A DNA stretch of 64,000 nucleotides, from positions 248,001-312,000 of the forward strand of contig NZ_WQCA01000005.1 of the NCBI RefSeq assembly GCF_013032445.1. Reading direction: 5' to 3'. Each line of letters opens with the position of its first letter. The stretch's first letter is position 1. A program made the translations under genes and the position numbers. Origin of the DNA: Ruegeria arenilitoris. GTDB lineage: Bacteria > Pseudomonadota > Alphaproteobacteria > Rhodobacterales > Rhodobacteraceae. This document shows positions 46,051 to 55,344 of this stretch, piece after piece. The notes under the pieces are model-generated. The model was not told the DNA's origin and ran no database searches. It saw only the letters and a list, made by a program, of their open reading frames with translations.

Positions 46051-46986
46051 ATGAAGGTATTCATGGTTCATCGCCTGATGCAGGCGACCGCATTTTTCTT
46101 TTCATCCTTATTTTTAGCGCCGAGCGTTCAGGCAGACCAAGGCAACGCCATGGATGCGATTGACAGCTTTGACAAAGCGATGTTGTCAATCTTCCACCGT
46201 GGTCAGAAAGCGCTGACAGCGCGGTCGCGACCGGTCATGGTGATCGCTCGGGATGTTACGGTCCTGTCAGAGAACGGTCAGGTGTCGTTTCCGAGGGACG
46301 CGCCGAACTATCTGATTTTTAAGTCTACATCCCATGTGCTTTTGGGGATCATTGGCGCAGTTACCCCGTGGCCCGAAGAGGATGCCGATGGTGCAAGTTG
46401 GAAAAAGGACTTCGCGGCCATCACGCAGGAAATCAACACACTGATGCCGTGGATAGAACAGCTCGACCTGCCAAAAGAGGAGATTGCGCGGCAACGACAG
46501 ATGCTTGAGGTCGCGCATACTTTTACAAGTACGGCGGTCCAGCGCGGGATCCTAACGCGGCAGGACGTGTCAACCGTGATTAATGATATGCGCCCGGTCT
46601 GGGCAGCCAACATGCGCGAAGCCGCAAGGGCCGAACTTGCCTCGTTACACAAGGCTGTGTCTGACGCGCGTGCAGCAGTCAGCAAAAAAGAATGGGACGA
46701 AATGTATGTCGTCCACCATGGTGGGTCCAATGTTGCAGGGGTCAACGTAGTCGAACTGTATCTGGAGCGCGTGATGCCACGGAAAGTTGCGGCGGGTCAG
46801 GTTATGTTCGCCGAACATGCGCATGGCAACGAGGCGATGGCCGATTTCGTTGGCTATGAGAAGATGCAACGTCTGGTCGGCGCTTGGGCTTTCGGGGATC
46901 CGGGGCGCATGGAAGTTGACCTGCTGGGATATGAAGCAGGCTCGCTATTGGATGAAATGATCCCGTCTTCGCCGCCTTCAGAATAA
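46051..46986 (+). CDS. Hypothetical exported protein, no family recognised
   Basis: This 311-residue protein has a signal peptide ending near VQADQ. The ATG at 46051 is chosen because GGGGGAT lies 3-9 bases upstream, rather than an earlier in-frame start. The mature part is largely helical, with DSFDKAMLSIFHRGQKAL, PRDAPNYLIFKSTSHVLLGI and WDEMYVVHHGGSNVAGVNVVELY; one His-rich HHGG and HAHGNEA stretch could bind metal. I cannot assign a family or function. It stands alone on the plus strand between metG and an MFS gene. Confidence 0.78.
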   Translation: MKVFMVHRLMQATAFFFSSLFLAPSVQADQGNAMDAIDSFDKAMLSIFHRGQKALTARSRPVMVIARDVTVLSENGQVSFPRDAPNYLIFKSTSHVLLGIIGAVTPWPEEDADGASWKKDFAAITQEINTLMPWIEQLDLPKEEIARQRQMLEVAHTFTSTAVQRGILTRQDVSTVINDMRPVWAANMREAARAELASLHKAVSDARAAVSKKEWDEMYVVHHGGSNVAGVNVVELYLERVMPRKVAAGQVMFAEHAHGNEAMADFVGYEKMQRLVGAWAFGDPGRMEVDLLGYEAGSLLDEMIPSSPPSE

Positions 46987-46997
46987 CCTTCGGGGCT

Positions 46998-48218
46998 CTA
47001 TTCCTCTCGCGACCGTTTCAGCAATCGCCCGATGGTGAAAGAGGTGCGCGGCGCATAAACATAGTTGGTCCGTTCATCCGGCGTCGGGCGCGAACGCATC
47101 CGAGCCACGCCGAAGACGATCAGGGCCAGATGCCCCACAGCCACAAACGCAAACAGGGCACCCGGGCCGAATTGCTGAATCAACGTGGATGAGACGTAGG
47201 GCGAGGCGATTGCCCCCAGCGCGTACCAAAACATCAGGGCTGCCGATAGTTCGACCCGCTGCTCTGTCGTGGCAAAGTCGTTGGCGTGGGCTGATGACAC
47301 CGAAAAGATCGGAAAGGTTGTCAGGCCGAAGATACCAGCTGCCAGCATCACGCCCAAAGTGCCCGTTCCACTGGCCGCCATGGTCACCCCGCAACTGAGC
47401 ACGGCTGCGCCGGACAACCAGATCAGCACCCAACGCCGGTCGTATTTGTCGGCCAGCCAGCCAAGCGGGTATTGAGCCAAAGCCCCGCCGAGAACGAATG
47501 AGGCCAGAAAGAACGCGATCTGATCGACACCCAGACCGACCTCTTGCCCATAGACCGGACCGACCATGCGGAACGAGGCCGAGCTAAGCGCTGCGACGAT
47601 CACGCCCGCCACCGCCAGAGGAGAGCTGCGCCAAGCCAGCTTGGGCCGCAGTCGCGGGGCCTCCGGTGTGATCGGCTGACTAGCCCGGGTCAGCGTCAGA
47701 GGCAGCAACGCGGCGCAGCACAGGATCGCCAGCAGATTGTAAGACACGTAGGATGCAGGCGGCAGGATCGCGATGATCAGCTGCGCGCAAAGCGACGCGC
47801 CCATTTCGACGAACCGATAGGTCCCCATGGCGCGTCCGCGTGTTTCGTTGGTGACCTTGGCGTTCAGCCAGGCCTCGATCACGGTGTAGCACCCGGCGAC
47901 ACAGGTGCCGGAGGCAATTCTGAGCGCTGCCCAGATATAGGGATTGTCGGTCAGCGTGTGCCCGATCAACCCCATCGCGCCCAAGGCGGTGCAGACGGCA
48001 AAGGCGCGGGAATGGCCGACGCTGCCCATTAATCGCGGAGCCCACCAGCAACCAACAAAGAACCCGATGAAATGCGCCGAACCCAGCAGACCGATCTGTT
48101 CCGTCGTGAAGTTCAGCGTCAGGCCCGAGATGGCGTCCAGCGGTCCGACGCCGCCAGTAGAAAGCTGCAGCAGAATGACTGAAAGAAAAAGGGCGGCAAA
48201 GGAAATGATCGTGCGCAT
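46998..48218 (-). CDS. MFS transporter, YcaD-like
   Basis: This 406-residue major-facilitator carrier has 12 helices. It resembles the YcaD group by GPLDAISGLTLNFTTEQIGLLGSAHFIGFFVG at the front, RIASGTCVAGCYTVIEAWLN and GALAQYPLGWLADKYDRRWVL in the middle. The substrate is unknown. The C-terminal tail is basic and cytosolic. It is 71 bases after yceI on the same strand. Confidence 0.88.
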   Translation of the reverse strand: MRTIISFAALFLSVILLQLSTGGVGPLDAISGLTLNFTTEQIGLLGSAHFIGFFVGCWWAPRLMGSVGHSRAFAVCTALGAMGLIGHTLTDNPYIWAALRIASGTCVAGCYTVIEAWLNAKVTNETRGRAMGTYRFVEMGASLCAQLIIAILPPASYVSYNLLAILCCAALLPLTLTRASQPITPEAPRLRPKLAWRSSPLAVAGVIVAALSSASFRMVGPVYGQEVGLGVDQIAFFLASFVLGGALAQYPLGWLADKYDRRWVLIWLSGAAVLSCGVTMAASGTGTLGVMLAAGIFGLTTFPIFSVSSAHANDFATTEQRVELSAALMFWYALGAIASPYVSSTLIQQFGPGALFAFVAVGHLALIVFGVARMRSRPTPDERTNYVYAPRTSFTIGRLLKRSREE

Positions 48219-48288
48219 GATGGGCTCAGCTTTACTCGATATGCCGGTAATGCGCGCGTCTTATCGACTCTGGCGCGTCGTTTTTTGG

Positions 48289-48885
48289 CTATCTGGCCTT
48301 TTTGATCTCGGCCCGGATGTCCAGCCCGACAGTGTCTTGCACCAGATCGGCATAGCCTGACGCGCCGAAGTCGTGGCGGTTCAGCGCGCCGGTTAGTCGA
48401 ATGGAGAGCATGTCCAGATTGTCCGATGCGCTGCCTGGCGGGCGATATAGGTCCGCCTGCAAGGCGATCGGTCGCGTCACACCGCGCAGGGTCAGATCAC
48501 CGGTGATTTTCGCTCCACGTGAAATTCGCCCACCATCACCGAGCTCAACTTTGGTCGTCTCAAAGTGAATGATCGGATAGTTTGCGACATCCAGAACGCC
48601 TTCGCCCAACATTGCGCTCCGGGCAAAAGGCAGCTTGGTTCGGGCTTCGGCGGCGTTCAGGGTGACATTGACGCGGCTGTTGGTCAGGTCGCTCAGGTCG
48701 ATCCGGATGTCGGCCGAGTGGATCGGCATGGTTCCGGATTGAGCAAGGCCGGACAGGTCAAAGGTAAAGTCAACGGATGTGCCCTTGGGTACCAGCACAT
48801 AGGGGCTGAGGTCCGCATGGGCCGGGCTGGTCAGGGGCAGGGCGGTCAACCCGGCCAATAACGTGCGCCGGGTCAGCTCGGTCAT
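48289..48885 (-). CDS. YceI-family periplasmic protein
   Basis: This 198-residue exported protein is of the YceI family, a lipocalin-like barrel that binds isoprenoid or other lipophilic molecules. The start at 48885 overlaps the upstream MFS stop (ATGA) and opens with TRRTLLAGLTAL, a twin-arginine-like or Sec signal. YceI features are FTFDLSGLAQSGTMPIHSADI, NYPIIHFETTKVE and ITGDLTLRGVTRPI. Coupling with the MFS gene suggests a shared substrate, unknown. Confidence 0.9.
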   Translation of the reverse strand: MTELTRRTLLAGLTALPLTSPAHADLSPYVLVPKGTSVDFTFDLSGLAQSGTMPIHSADIRIDLSDLTNSRVNVTLNAAEARTKLPFARSAMLGEGVLDVANYPIIHFETTKVELGDGGRISRGAKITGDLTLRGVTRPIALQADLYRPPGSASDNLDMLSIRLTGALNRHDFGASGYADLVQDTVGLDIRAEIKKAR

Positions 48886-50096
48886 GCTACGGCCTCCTGT
48901 CTGCGGGGGCGCGAGCGGTTCAGCAGAACCAGCAGGATGGCGATGTTCAGGCCGTTCCAAAGGATGCCGTTGATGAAGGCCAGTTGATAGTTGCCGGTCA
49001 CGTCGTAAATCCAGCCGGACATCCAGCCACCCAAGGCCATCCCCATGATCGTCATCATCAGAACGAAACCCACGCGGGCTCCGGCCTCTTGCGGCGGCAT
49101 GTATTCACGGACCACGAGGGCATAGCTGGGCACGATGCCGCCTTGCGCCAGCCCGAACAGCAGGCTGATGACATAAAGCGAGACCATCCCGTCATAGGGC
49201 AGGAACAGGAACAAGGCGATGCATTGCAGGACCGAGCCGATCAGAAGCGTTTTCACTCCGCCCAGCTTGTCGGCCACAAGGCCCGAGATCACCCGGCTGA
49301 TCACTCCGCCCAGTAGCATCAGAGACAACATCTCGGCCCCAACCGCCGGGCCGTAGCCCAAACCGACGCAATAGGACACGATATGAACCTGCGGCATCGA
49401 CATCGCCACGCAGCAGCCGATCCCGGCCAGTCCCAGAATGTATTGCAGCGCACGCGGCGATATCCCGACGCTGCGGGCGTTGATCCGGGCCGTGGCGGCG
49501 GCGGTGCTATGCGCTTCGACCGGGACCTGACGGCGCAGCAGAAGGGACAGGGGTATGACGACCGCCAAGGTTATGACCGCCAGCGTCAGATAGACCTGTT
49601 GCCAGCCTTCACGGGCCAGAATGCCGGACAGCAGGATGGGCCAGATTGCTCCGGACAGGTAGTTGCCACTGGCCACCAAAGCTACGGCAATCCCGCGTCT
49701 GCGCACGAACCAATGCGAGATATCGGCGATCAGCGGACCAAATCCGATCGACGTACCCACGCCTAACAAAAAATGCGCTGCGGACAGCAGGGCGATTGAC
49801 GGTGCCATTGATGCCAACAGGTAGCTGAGAGCACTCAGCATCGCCGCACCGATCAGGGCCTTGGTGACACCCAGTTTGTCCACCAGTTGCCCCAGCCACA
49901 TGTTGCCGACGGCATACCCGATCATGGTCAGTGTGAAAGGCAGCGAGGCACTGGCCCGTCCAGCCCCGAACTCTGTCTCGACATCCGGCATGATCAGAAT
50001 GACGGCCCAGATTCCAACATTCGCCACTGTGGCAATGGCGAGCGTGATCAGAAGGCGAAGCCAGGAGTACCGGCTGTCATGGATCGGATGGCTCAT
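48882..50096 (-). CDS. MFS transporter, monocarboxylate/OFA-like
   Basis: This 404-residue transporter has 12 predicted helices. It has the A-type loop GYAVGNMWLGQLVDKLGVTKAL and a cytosolic loop with HWFVRRRGIAVALVASGNYLSG, patterns of the oxalate-formate/monocarboxylate-type MFS group. The substrate is unknown. It overlaps yceI by four bases. A TCACAA-gtt-TTGTGA palindrome lies 37 bases before its start and may be an operator. Confidence 0.9.
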   Translation of the reverse strand: MSHPIHDSRYSWLRLLITLAIATVANVGIWAVILIMPDVETEFGAGRASASLPFTLTMIGYAVGNMWLGQLVDKLGVTKALIGAAMLSALSYLLASMAPSIALLSAAHFLLGVGTSIGFGPLIADISHWFVRRRGIAVALVASGNYLSGAIWPILLSGILAREGWQQVYLTLAVITLAVVIPLSLLLRRQVPVEAHSTAAATARINARSVGISPRALQYILGLAGIGCCVAMSMPQVHIVSYCVGLGYGPAVGAEMLSLMLLGGVISRVISGLVADKLGGVKTLLIGSVLQCIALFLFLPYDGMVSLYVISLLFGLAQGGIVPSYALVVREYMPPQEAGARVGFVLMMTIMGMALGGWMSGWIYDVTGNYQLAFINGILWNGLNIAILLVLLNRSRPRRQEAVA

Positions 50097-50160
50097 GTCT
50101 GAACGCTAGGGCCGGGGTCTGTTTTTGGCCAGTCACAAGTTTTGTGATCCTCGTGAGGTG

Positions 50161-50781
50161 TCACACCAAAACATCTTGCGCTCTGATCCGGGTCAGGTTC
50201 AACCCGGCGCGCGGTTTGGTCTGTGTGGCTTGCCAACTGACCGGGGGCAGGGCGCGGGCGCGGCGGCGGGTCAGGACCCAGCGGCGGGCCTCTCCCTGAT
50301 GGTTCGCGGCCATATGCCAGCGAGTCTCAACCCCTTGCGCGCCGCCGCCACCGGGGGTCAGCAACAGACCCAGCGGAGCCCGTCCCATCGCGCCACCCTG
50401 TTCGGCGGCCAGATGCATTCGGCGTACCGGTGTCAGAGCGGGCGCACCAGGCAGGTCGCCGATGATCAGCGGGATTGCCCCGCTGCGCAGCGCCTCTTCC
50501 ATGCACCACAGCAGATCTTCGGCGCGGGTGGGGCGGACGAAGATGAACCGGGCGGGATCGGCAAAAGGCATCATCCCGTCGGGGTTCAGTTGGCCGTGTT
50601 CCCACGCAGGGGAAATCCACAGTACCGGTCCCTGCGCCTGACCCGCCAGCCACGTGGCAAAGCTGCGCCGGGCGGGGCCGCAGGCCTCGTGCACGCGGCC
50701 CAGTTGCAGGGTGATCTGCGGATGCAGGACCAGTCCCGGCGCCTCACGCGCGGGTTTACGGCCAAGAAGGTTTGTAGACAT
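50161..50781 (-). CDS. imuA: ImuA-like protein of translesion mutagenesis
   Basis: This 206-residue protein resembles ImuA, the RecA/SulA-fold partner of the ImuB-DnaE2 mutasome that copies damaged DNA. Features are GPVLWISPAW, LNPDGMMPF, RAEDLLWCMEEALRSGAIPLIIG, and TPVRRMHLAAEQGG, with an Arg-rich C-terminus. A GTTC-N7-GTTC LexA box sits 17 bases before the start, as expected for a damage-inducible gene. Normally imuB and dnaE2 follow, but an MFS gene follows here, so it is an orphan in this window. Confidence 0.82.
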   Translation of the reverse strand: MSTNLLGRKPAREAPGLVLHPQITLQLGRVHEACGPARRSFATWLAGQAQGPVLWISPAWEHGQLNPDGMMPFADPARFIFVRPTRAEDLLWCMEEALRSGAIPLIIGDLPGAPALTPVRRMHLAAEQGGAMGRAPLGLLLTPGGGGAQGVETRWHMAANHQGEARRWVLTRRRARALPPVSWQATQTKPRAGLNLTRIRAQDVLV

Positions 50782-50797
50782 TCCTGCAGTCTAGCAT

Positions 50798-50812
50798 GTT
50801 CCCCTTTTGTTC
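50798..50812. promoter_or_regulatory. lexA box: LexA (SOS) box before imuA
   Basis: GTTC-CCCTTTT-GTTC is an exact match to the alphaproteobacterial LexA direct repeat GTTC-N7-GTTC. It lies 17-31 bases upstream of the imuA ATG, where LexA would block transcription. Confidence 0.85.
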
Positions 50813-50840
50813 TCAACGGGAGATTGCAATCGTGAACCCT

Positions 50841-51422
50841 TTACCGGGACAGGATCATACGGCCATCCGTGAACTGGATATTCGAGAACCGATGCAGGTA
50901 GTCCATGCCAAGCAGCGACTGACGCAAATCGCCTTCGTTGACCCAAGCCGCGACGCCGTGGTCAGTGATCGGACCCAACTCAAGACTGTCCAACCGGATG
51001 GGTGCGGTGCGTACCTCTCCATTCGCGGTTGCAGCGCGGCCAAGGTAATTTAGCTGGTCGGGGTCAACGCCAATGCGTCTGGCGTCCTGCTCGCTGAATA
51101 CAATCTGGCTGGCACCGGTATCGACGAGGAAGGTGATCGGCTCTCCGTTCACCAAAACAGGCAGGTAATAGTGGCCGTCATAGGCACGGGGCACTGCAAT
51201 CGTCTCGCCGGTGACGGTCATCTGCGGGGCAGGACCCACGGTGGTGCGGATGTCCTCCCACAGGCCAACAACGGCGATGACGCCGACGAAGATGAACACC
51301 CAGGCCATGGCCTGCTGCATGGTTTTGTTCAGCGATTGGCGATTTTGCGAGATAAACCACGCAACAATAGCCGAGCCAAGCACGACCAGATAAACCAAAC
51401 GTCCAATGCTGTCTCCGTCCAT
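50841..51422 (-). CDS. Membrane-anchored retropepsin-like aspartic protease
   Basis: This 193-residue protein of the TIGR02281 clan AA protease family has two membrane helices (about residues 7-24 and 38-56), then a soluble domain. The active-site motif is FLVDTGASQIVFS (about residue 98), and the C-terminal LLGMDYLHRFSNIQF matches the flap-side signature. It is probably periplasmic. The substrate and role are unknown. The tail continues to the intergenic region with the imuA LexA box. Confidence 0.9.
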   Translation of the reverse strand: MDGDSIGRLVYLVVLGSAIVAWFISQNRQSLNKTMQQAMAWVFIFVGVIAVVGLWEDIRTTVGPAPQMTVTGETIAVPRAYDGHYYLPVLVNGEPITFLVDTGASQIVFSEQDARRIGVDPDQLNYLGRAATANGEVRTAPIRLDSLELGPITDHGVAAWVNEGDLRQSLLGMDYLHRFSNIQFTDGRMILSR

Positions 51423-51463
51423 ACCATTACCCTTACCGAATTCACTCTAAGGTATATGGGGAT

Positions 51464-52084
51464 TTATGAGGCAAAACCAAAGGCCTTGAGGCCGTCCAAT
51501 ATGAACTGAACCGACAGCGCCGCCAGCAACATGCCCAGCAGGCGTGTCAGCACGTTCAGGCCGGTCTTGCCCAGAATGCGCGCGATCAGGCCGCCCGACA
51601 GGAAGAAGGTCAAAACGACGGCCATCACCGCCAGCATGACGATGCAGGCTTCGACAATTCCCAGAACACCGGGGTGCTGACCAGCCAGCAGGATGATCGT
51701 TGCAATCGAACCCGGCCCGGCGATCAGGGGAATGGCCAATGGGAACACCGAAGGGTCGGGATGCTCTTCTTCCTCGGCCCGATCCTCGCGCCGTTTGGTG
51801 CGGCGTTCGAACAGCATGTCCAGAGCGGTAAGGAACAACAACGCACCACCTGCGACACGGAAGGCGGGCATCGATATGCCGACAAAGCCCAGAACAGCCT
51901 CGCCAAAGGCTGCGAAAGCGATCAGGATGAAGACGGCCGTCAGGCAGCTGCGGATCGCTGTCTTGCGGCGGGTCTTCGCGTCCATGTCTTGCGTCAGCGC
52001 CACGAAGATCGGGGTGGTGCCAAACGGGTCGATCACCACGAACAGGGTAGTGAAGGCGGTGATGAAAAAGGCCAGATCCATCAT
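51464..52084 (-). CDS. MarC-family integral membrane protein
   Basis: This 206-residue protein of the MarC/UPF0056 family has six predicted helices. Typical features are FFITAFTTLFVVIDPFGTTPIFVALT at the N-terminus and PLAIPLIAGPGSIATIILLA in the middle; a charged loop (RRTKRREDRAEEEEHPD) separates the halves. The function is unknown; MarC is not the multiple-antibiotic-resistance determinant it was once thought to be. The ATG overlaps the ABC-F gene stop (ATGA), so the two are coupled. Confidence 0.92.
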   Translation of the reverse strand: MMDLAFFITAFTTLFVVIDPFGTTPIFVALTQDMDAKTRRKTAIRSCLTAVFILIAFAAFGEAVLGFVGISMPAFRVAGGALLFLTALDMLFERRTKRREDRAEEEEHPDPSVFPLAIPLIAGPGSIATIILLAGQHPGVLGIVEACIVMLAVMAVVLTFFLSGGLIARILGKTGLNVLTRLLGMLLAALSVQFILDGLKAFGFAS

Positions 52085-53934
52085 GCGACGTTCTCGGCGT
52101 TTTCAAGACGTTCGGCGGCGGCGACCCACAGGGCCTCGGCTTTTTGCATGGCTTCGACGACCTCGGCGAATTTGCGGTTCCAGGATTCCAGATCGTTGAT
52201 CTTGTCGTCCTCGTACAACGCCGGATCTGCCAGCTTGGCCGAGAGTTTGTCGTGCATATCCGTCAGTTTCTCGATCCGGTCCTCGCATTTGCGCAGATCG
52301 GCACGCAGGGCCAGCATCGCCTCGCGCGAGGGGCGCTTGGGTTTGGCAATTTGCGGTTTCTCTTTGATGGGTTTTTCGCGGGCCAGCAGCATGGCGCGAT
52401 AGGCCTCGAGGTCGCCGTCGAAGGGTTTGACCGTGCCATCCGACACCAGCCACAACCGGTCCGCGACCAGCGACAACAAATGCATATCGTGGCTGACCAG
52501 AACAACGGCACCGGAATAGGCGGTCAACGCCTCGACCAGCGCTTCGCGGCTTTCGATGTCCAGGTGGTTGGTCGGCTCATCAAGGATCAGCATATGCGGC
52601 GCGTCGATGGTGGCGATCAGCAACGACAGGCGTGCTTTCTGACCACCAGACAGCCGCCCGACCAGCGTTTCCGCCTGATCCGCATTCAGCCCAAATCCGG
52701 CCAGACGGGAACGCCACTTGCCCGGCGCTTCATCCGGGCGCAAGCGACGCAGGTGGTCCAAGGGTGTCTCGTCCACATGCAGCTCATCGACCTGATGTTG
52801 TGCAAAGTATCCGATGCGCAGCTTGTTGCTGCGGGTCATCTTGCCCGCCATCAGAGATAGGCGGTCGGACAGAAGTTTGGAAAGGGTTGATTTGCCCTGA
52901 CCGTTTTTGCCCAACAACGCGATGCGGTCGTCTTGGTCGATACGCAGGTTCAGGCGGCGCAGCACTTCGGTCTCACCATAACCCGTCACGCCACCTTCGA
53001 TTTGGATGATCGGCGGCGACAGTTCCTCGGGTTCAGGGAAAGAGAACGCGCGCAAGGCGGCCTCTTGCGGAGTTGAGACCAGCTGGATGCGTTCGATCAT
53101 CTTCAGGCGCGACTGGGCCTGCACGGCCTTTGAGGCCTTGTAGCGGAAGCGGTCTACAAAACTCTGCAGATGTGCGATGCGGGCCTTGGCCTTGGCGTTC
53201 TCCGATTCTGCCTGCGCCAGACGTTCGGCGCGGCGTTCAGCGAATTTGTCATAAGGAACAGCGTAGTAAGTGAGCTTGCGGTCTTCCAGATGCAGGATCG
53301 AGCCCACTGCGCGGTTTAGCAGCCCGCGGTCATGGCTGATGATGATGACTGTATGCGGGTATTTGGCCAGATAGCTTTCCAGCCAAAGTGCGCCTTCAAG
53401 GTCCAGATAGTTGGTAGGTTCGTCCAGCAAAAGCAGGTCAGGCTGCGAAAACAGCACCGCCGCCAGTGCGACGCGCATCCGCCAGCCGCCCGAGAAATCC
53501 GAACAGGGGCGAAGTTGATCTTCGTCGTCGAAACCCAAACCTTTGAGGATCGAGGCCGCCCGCGCCTCGGCCGACCAGGCGTCAATATCGGCCAGACGGG
53601 TCTGGATATCTGCGATGCGCGCCGGTTCTTCGGCGCTGTCGGCTTCGGCCATCAGAGCGCTGCGCTCGGTATCGGCAGCCAGAACCGTGTTGATTAGAGA
53701 AACGTCGGACGAGGGTACCTCTTGCGCCACCCCGCCGATCCGCGCCCGCTTCGGTAGGATGATATTACCCGATTCCAACGCCAGTTCGCCCCGGATCAAA
53801 CGAAACAGAGTAGTCTTGCCGGTGCCATTCCGACCCACAAGGCCAACCTTGTGGCCGTCGGGAATGGTGGCGCTGGCGCCGTCAAACAGGGGGCGGCCCT
53901 CGACCGCATAGGTGATGTCTTCGATCCGTAACAT
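52081..53934 (-). CDS. ABC-F family ATPase (ribosome-associated type)
   Basis: This soluble protein of about 617 residues has two ABC domains and no membrane part, so it belongs to the ABC-F translation-factor/resistance group, not a transporter. Site motifs are GRNGTGKTT and DFSGGWRMR in the first cassette, and GKNGQGKST and RLSGGQKAR in the second, joined by a YheS/Uup-like linker (about 240-310, RFRYKASKAVQAQSRLK). The C-terminal extension is coiled-coil-like. I place the start at 53934 because the first ABC begins there; the in-frame extension to 54219 has low-complexity, non-homologous content. No specific drug is implied. Confidence 0.92.
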   Translation of the reverse strand: MLRIEDITYAVEGRPLFDGASATIPDGHKVGLVGRNGTGKTTLFRLIRGELALESGNIILPKRARIGGVAQEVPSSDVSLINTVLAADTERSALMAEADSAEEPARIADIQTRLADIDAWSAEARAASILKGLGFDDEDQLRPCSDFSGGWRMRVALAAVLFSQPDLLLLDEPTNYLDLEGALWLESYLAKYPHTVIIISHDRGLLNRAVGSILHLEDRKLTYYAVPYDKFAERRAERLAQAESENAKAKARIAHLQSFVDRFRYKASKAVQAQSRLKMIERIQLVSTPQEAALRAFSFPEPEELSPPIIQIEGGVTGYGETEVLRRLNLRIDQDDRIALLGKNGQGKSTLSKLLSDRLSLMAGKMTRSNKLRIGYFAQHQVDELHVDETPLDHLRRLRPDEAPGKWRSRLAGFGLNADQAETLVGRLSGGQKARLSLLIATIDAPHMLILDEPTNHLDIESREALVEALTAYSGAVVLVSHDMHLLSLVADRLWLVSDGTVKPFDGDLEAYRAMLLAREKPIKEKPQIAKPKRPSREAMLALRADLRKCEDRIEKLTDMHDKLSAKLADPALYEDDKINDLESWNRKFAEVVEAMQKAEALWVAAAERLENAENVA

Positions 53935-54039
53935 GAGCCGCTCATAACAGAGCATACCAGACGCCGCCAGCGGCTTGGCATGTTCAATATGCGGCCAGTG
54001 TGCTAGCGCTGGTTCGATTGGTTTTCGACGGTTTTCTTC

Positions 54040-55242
54040 ATGCGCGCGGCTTCTTCGCCTCCATCTTTGATCACTTTGGTGTTTGCGACGGCTTTGTCGG
54101 TGCTGACGCTGAACATGTTCCTGCCGTCGCTCGCCCGGATGTCGGGTGATTTTCAGGTCGATTACGCGCTGGTGAACCTGTCGGTGGCCGGGTACCTGGC
54201 GGTGTCTGCCGTGCTGCAACTGATAATGGGGCCTCTGTCTGATCGGTTCGGGCGCAGACCCATCCTGCTGATTTGTATGGTCGTCTTCGTCGCCGCGTCG
54301 GTCGGTTGCGTGCTGGCCGAGTCGATCTGGATCTTTCTGGGATTTCGCCTTCTGCAGGCCGCCGTGGTGGCCGGGCCGGTTTTGTCCAGCGCCGCCATCC
54401 GTGACATGTACCCTGCGAACGAGGCCGCTAGCAAATTGGGTTACGTGACGATGGCGATGGCGCTGGCCCCGATGTTGGGGCCGATGCTGGGCGGTGCGCT
54501 TGACAGCCTGTTCGGTTGGCGCGCCGGGTTTGTTCTGTATTCGGTTCTTGGGGCAGGGCTGCTGCTTTTGCTCTGGGCCGATATGGGCGAGACCAACACC
54601 AACCGCTCTTCAACCTTCGCTGCACAACTGAGGGAATACCCGCACCTGTTCCGCGCGCGCAGGTTTTGGGGTTACGCCCTGTGTGCCGCCTTTTCGATCG
54701 GAGGGTTTTTCAGCTTTATCACCGGCGCCCCATTGGTGGCGGCATCGTGGTTCGACATGAGCCCCGCTATGCTGGGCCTGGGGATCGGCATAATCACAGG
54801 CGGTTTCATGGTTGGCAATTTCATCACCGGGCGGATCGCAGCGCGCACAAAGCTGACCACCATGATTCTGATCGGACGCATTACTGCCTCAACAGGTCCG
54901 CTGGGTGGCTTGCTTTTGTTTCTTGCTGATCTGGGCTCGGTCTGGGTGTTTTTCGGGTCGGCCATCTTTGTCGGTTTCGGCAACGGCCTGACCAATGCCA
55001 ACGCATCCGCTGGCCTTATGTCCGTCCGTCCCAAACTGGCGGGCAGTGCGGCGGGCCTGTCCGGCGCAATGATCGTGGCGCTGGGGGCGGTTCTGACCTC
55101 GCTTACCGGGCTTTGGGTCAGCCCTGAAAACGGTCCGTACCTTGTTCTGGGCATGATGTGGGCGTGCAGTTTCGCCGGGCTGCTGGCAGTGCTGTATGTG
55201 CGCTGGGTCGACCAGCAGGACCCACTGCCGGAAACGATCTGA
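54040..55242 (+). CDS. Bcr/CflA-type MFS drug exporter
   Basis: This 400-residue MFS protein has 12 helices and resembles Bcr/CflA exporters. Signs are TLNMFLPSLARMSGDFQVDYALVNLSVAGYLAVSAVLQLIMGPLSDRFGRRPILL near the front and the LAPMLGPMLGGALDSLFGWRAGFV motif typical of drug:proton antiporters. It diverges from the ABC-F gene across a short gap. The start ATG has a weak site. The substrate cannot be predicted. Confidence 0.92.
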   Translation: MRAASSPPSLITLVFATALSVLTLNMFLPSLARMSGDFQVDYALVNLSVAGYLAVSAVLQLIMGPLSDRFGRRPILLICMVVFVAASVGCVLAESIWIFLGFRLLQAAVVAGPVLSSAAIRDMYPANEAASKLGYVTMAMALAPMLGPMLGGALDSLFGWRAGFVLYSVLGAGLLLLLWADMGETNTNRSSTFAAQLREYPHLFRARRFWGYALCAAFSIGGFFSFITGAPLVAASWFDMSPAMLGLGIGIITGGFMVGNFITGRIAARTKLTTMILIGRITASTGPLGGLLLFLADLGSVWVFFGSAIFVGFGNGLTNANASAGLMSVRPKLAGSAAGLSGAMIVALGAVLTSLTGLWVSPENGPYLVLGMMWACSFAGLLAVLYVRWVDQQDPLPETI

Positions 55243-55344
55243 GCCGCCGCGCATCATAGTGCTTTTCATACGGCACAGACCATGCTACGCGGCGCGCGAT
55301 GGATTTCGGCGCGACCCCGCGCCTTATGCTAAGGAGAGGCCGAC

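Noticed and set aside
50133..50147. TCACAA-TTGTGA palindrome as a CRP site.
   Set aside because: The half-sites are in the inverted order compared with TGTGA-N6-TCACA, and spacing is 3 not 6.
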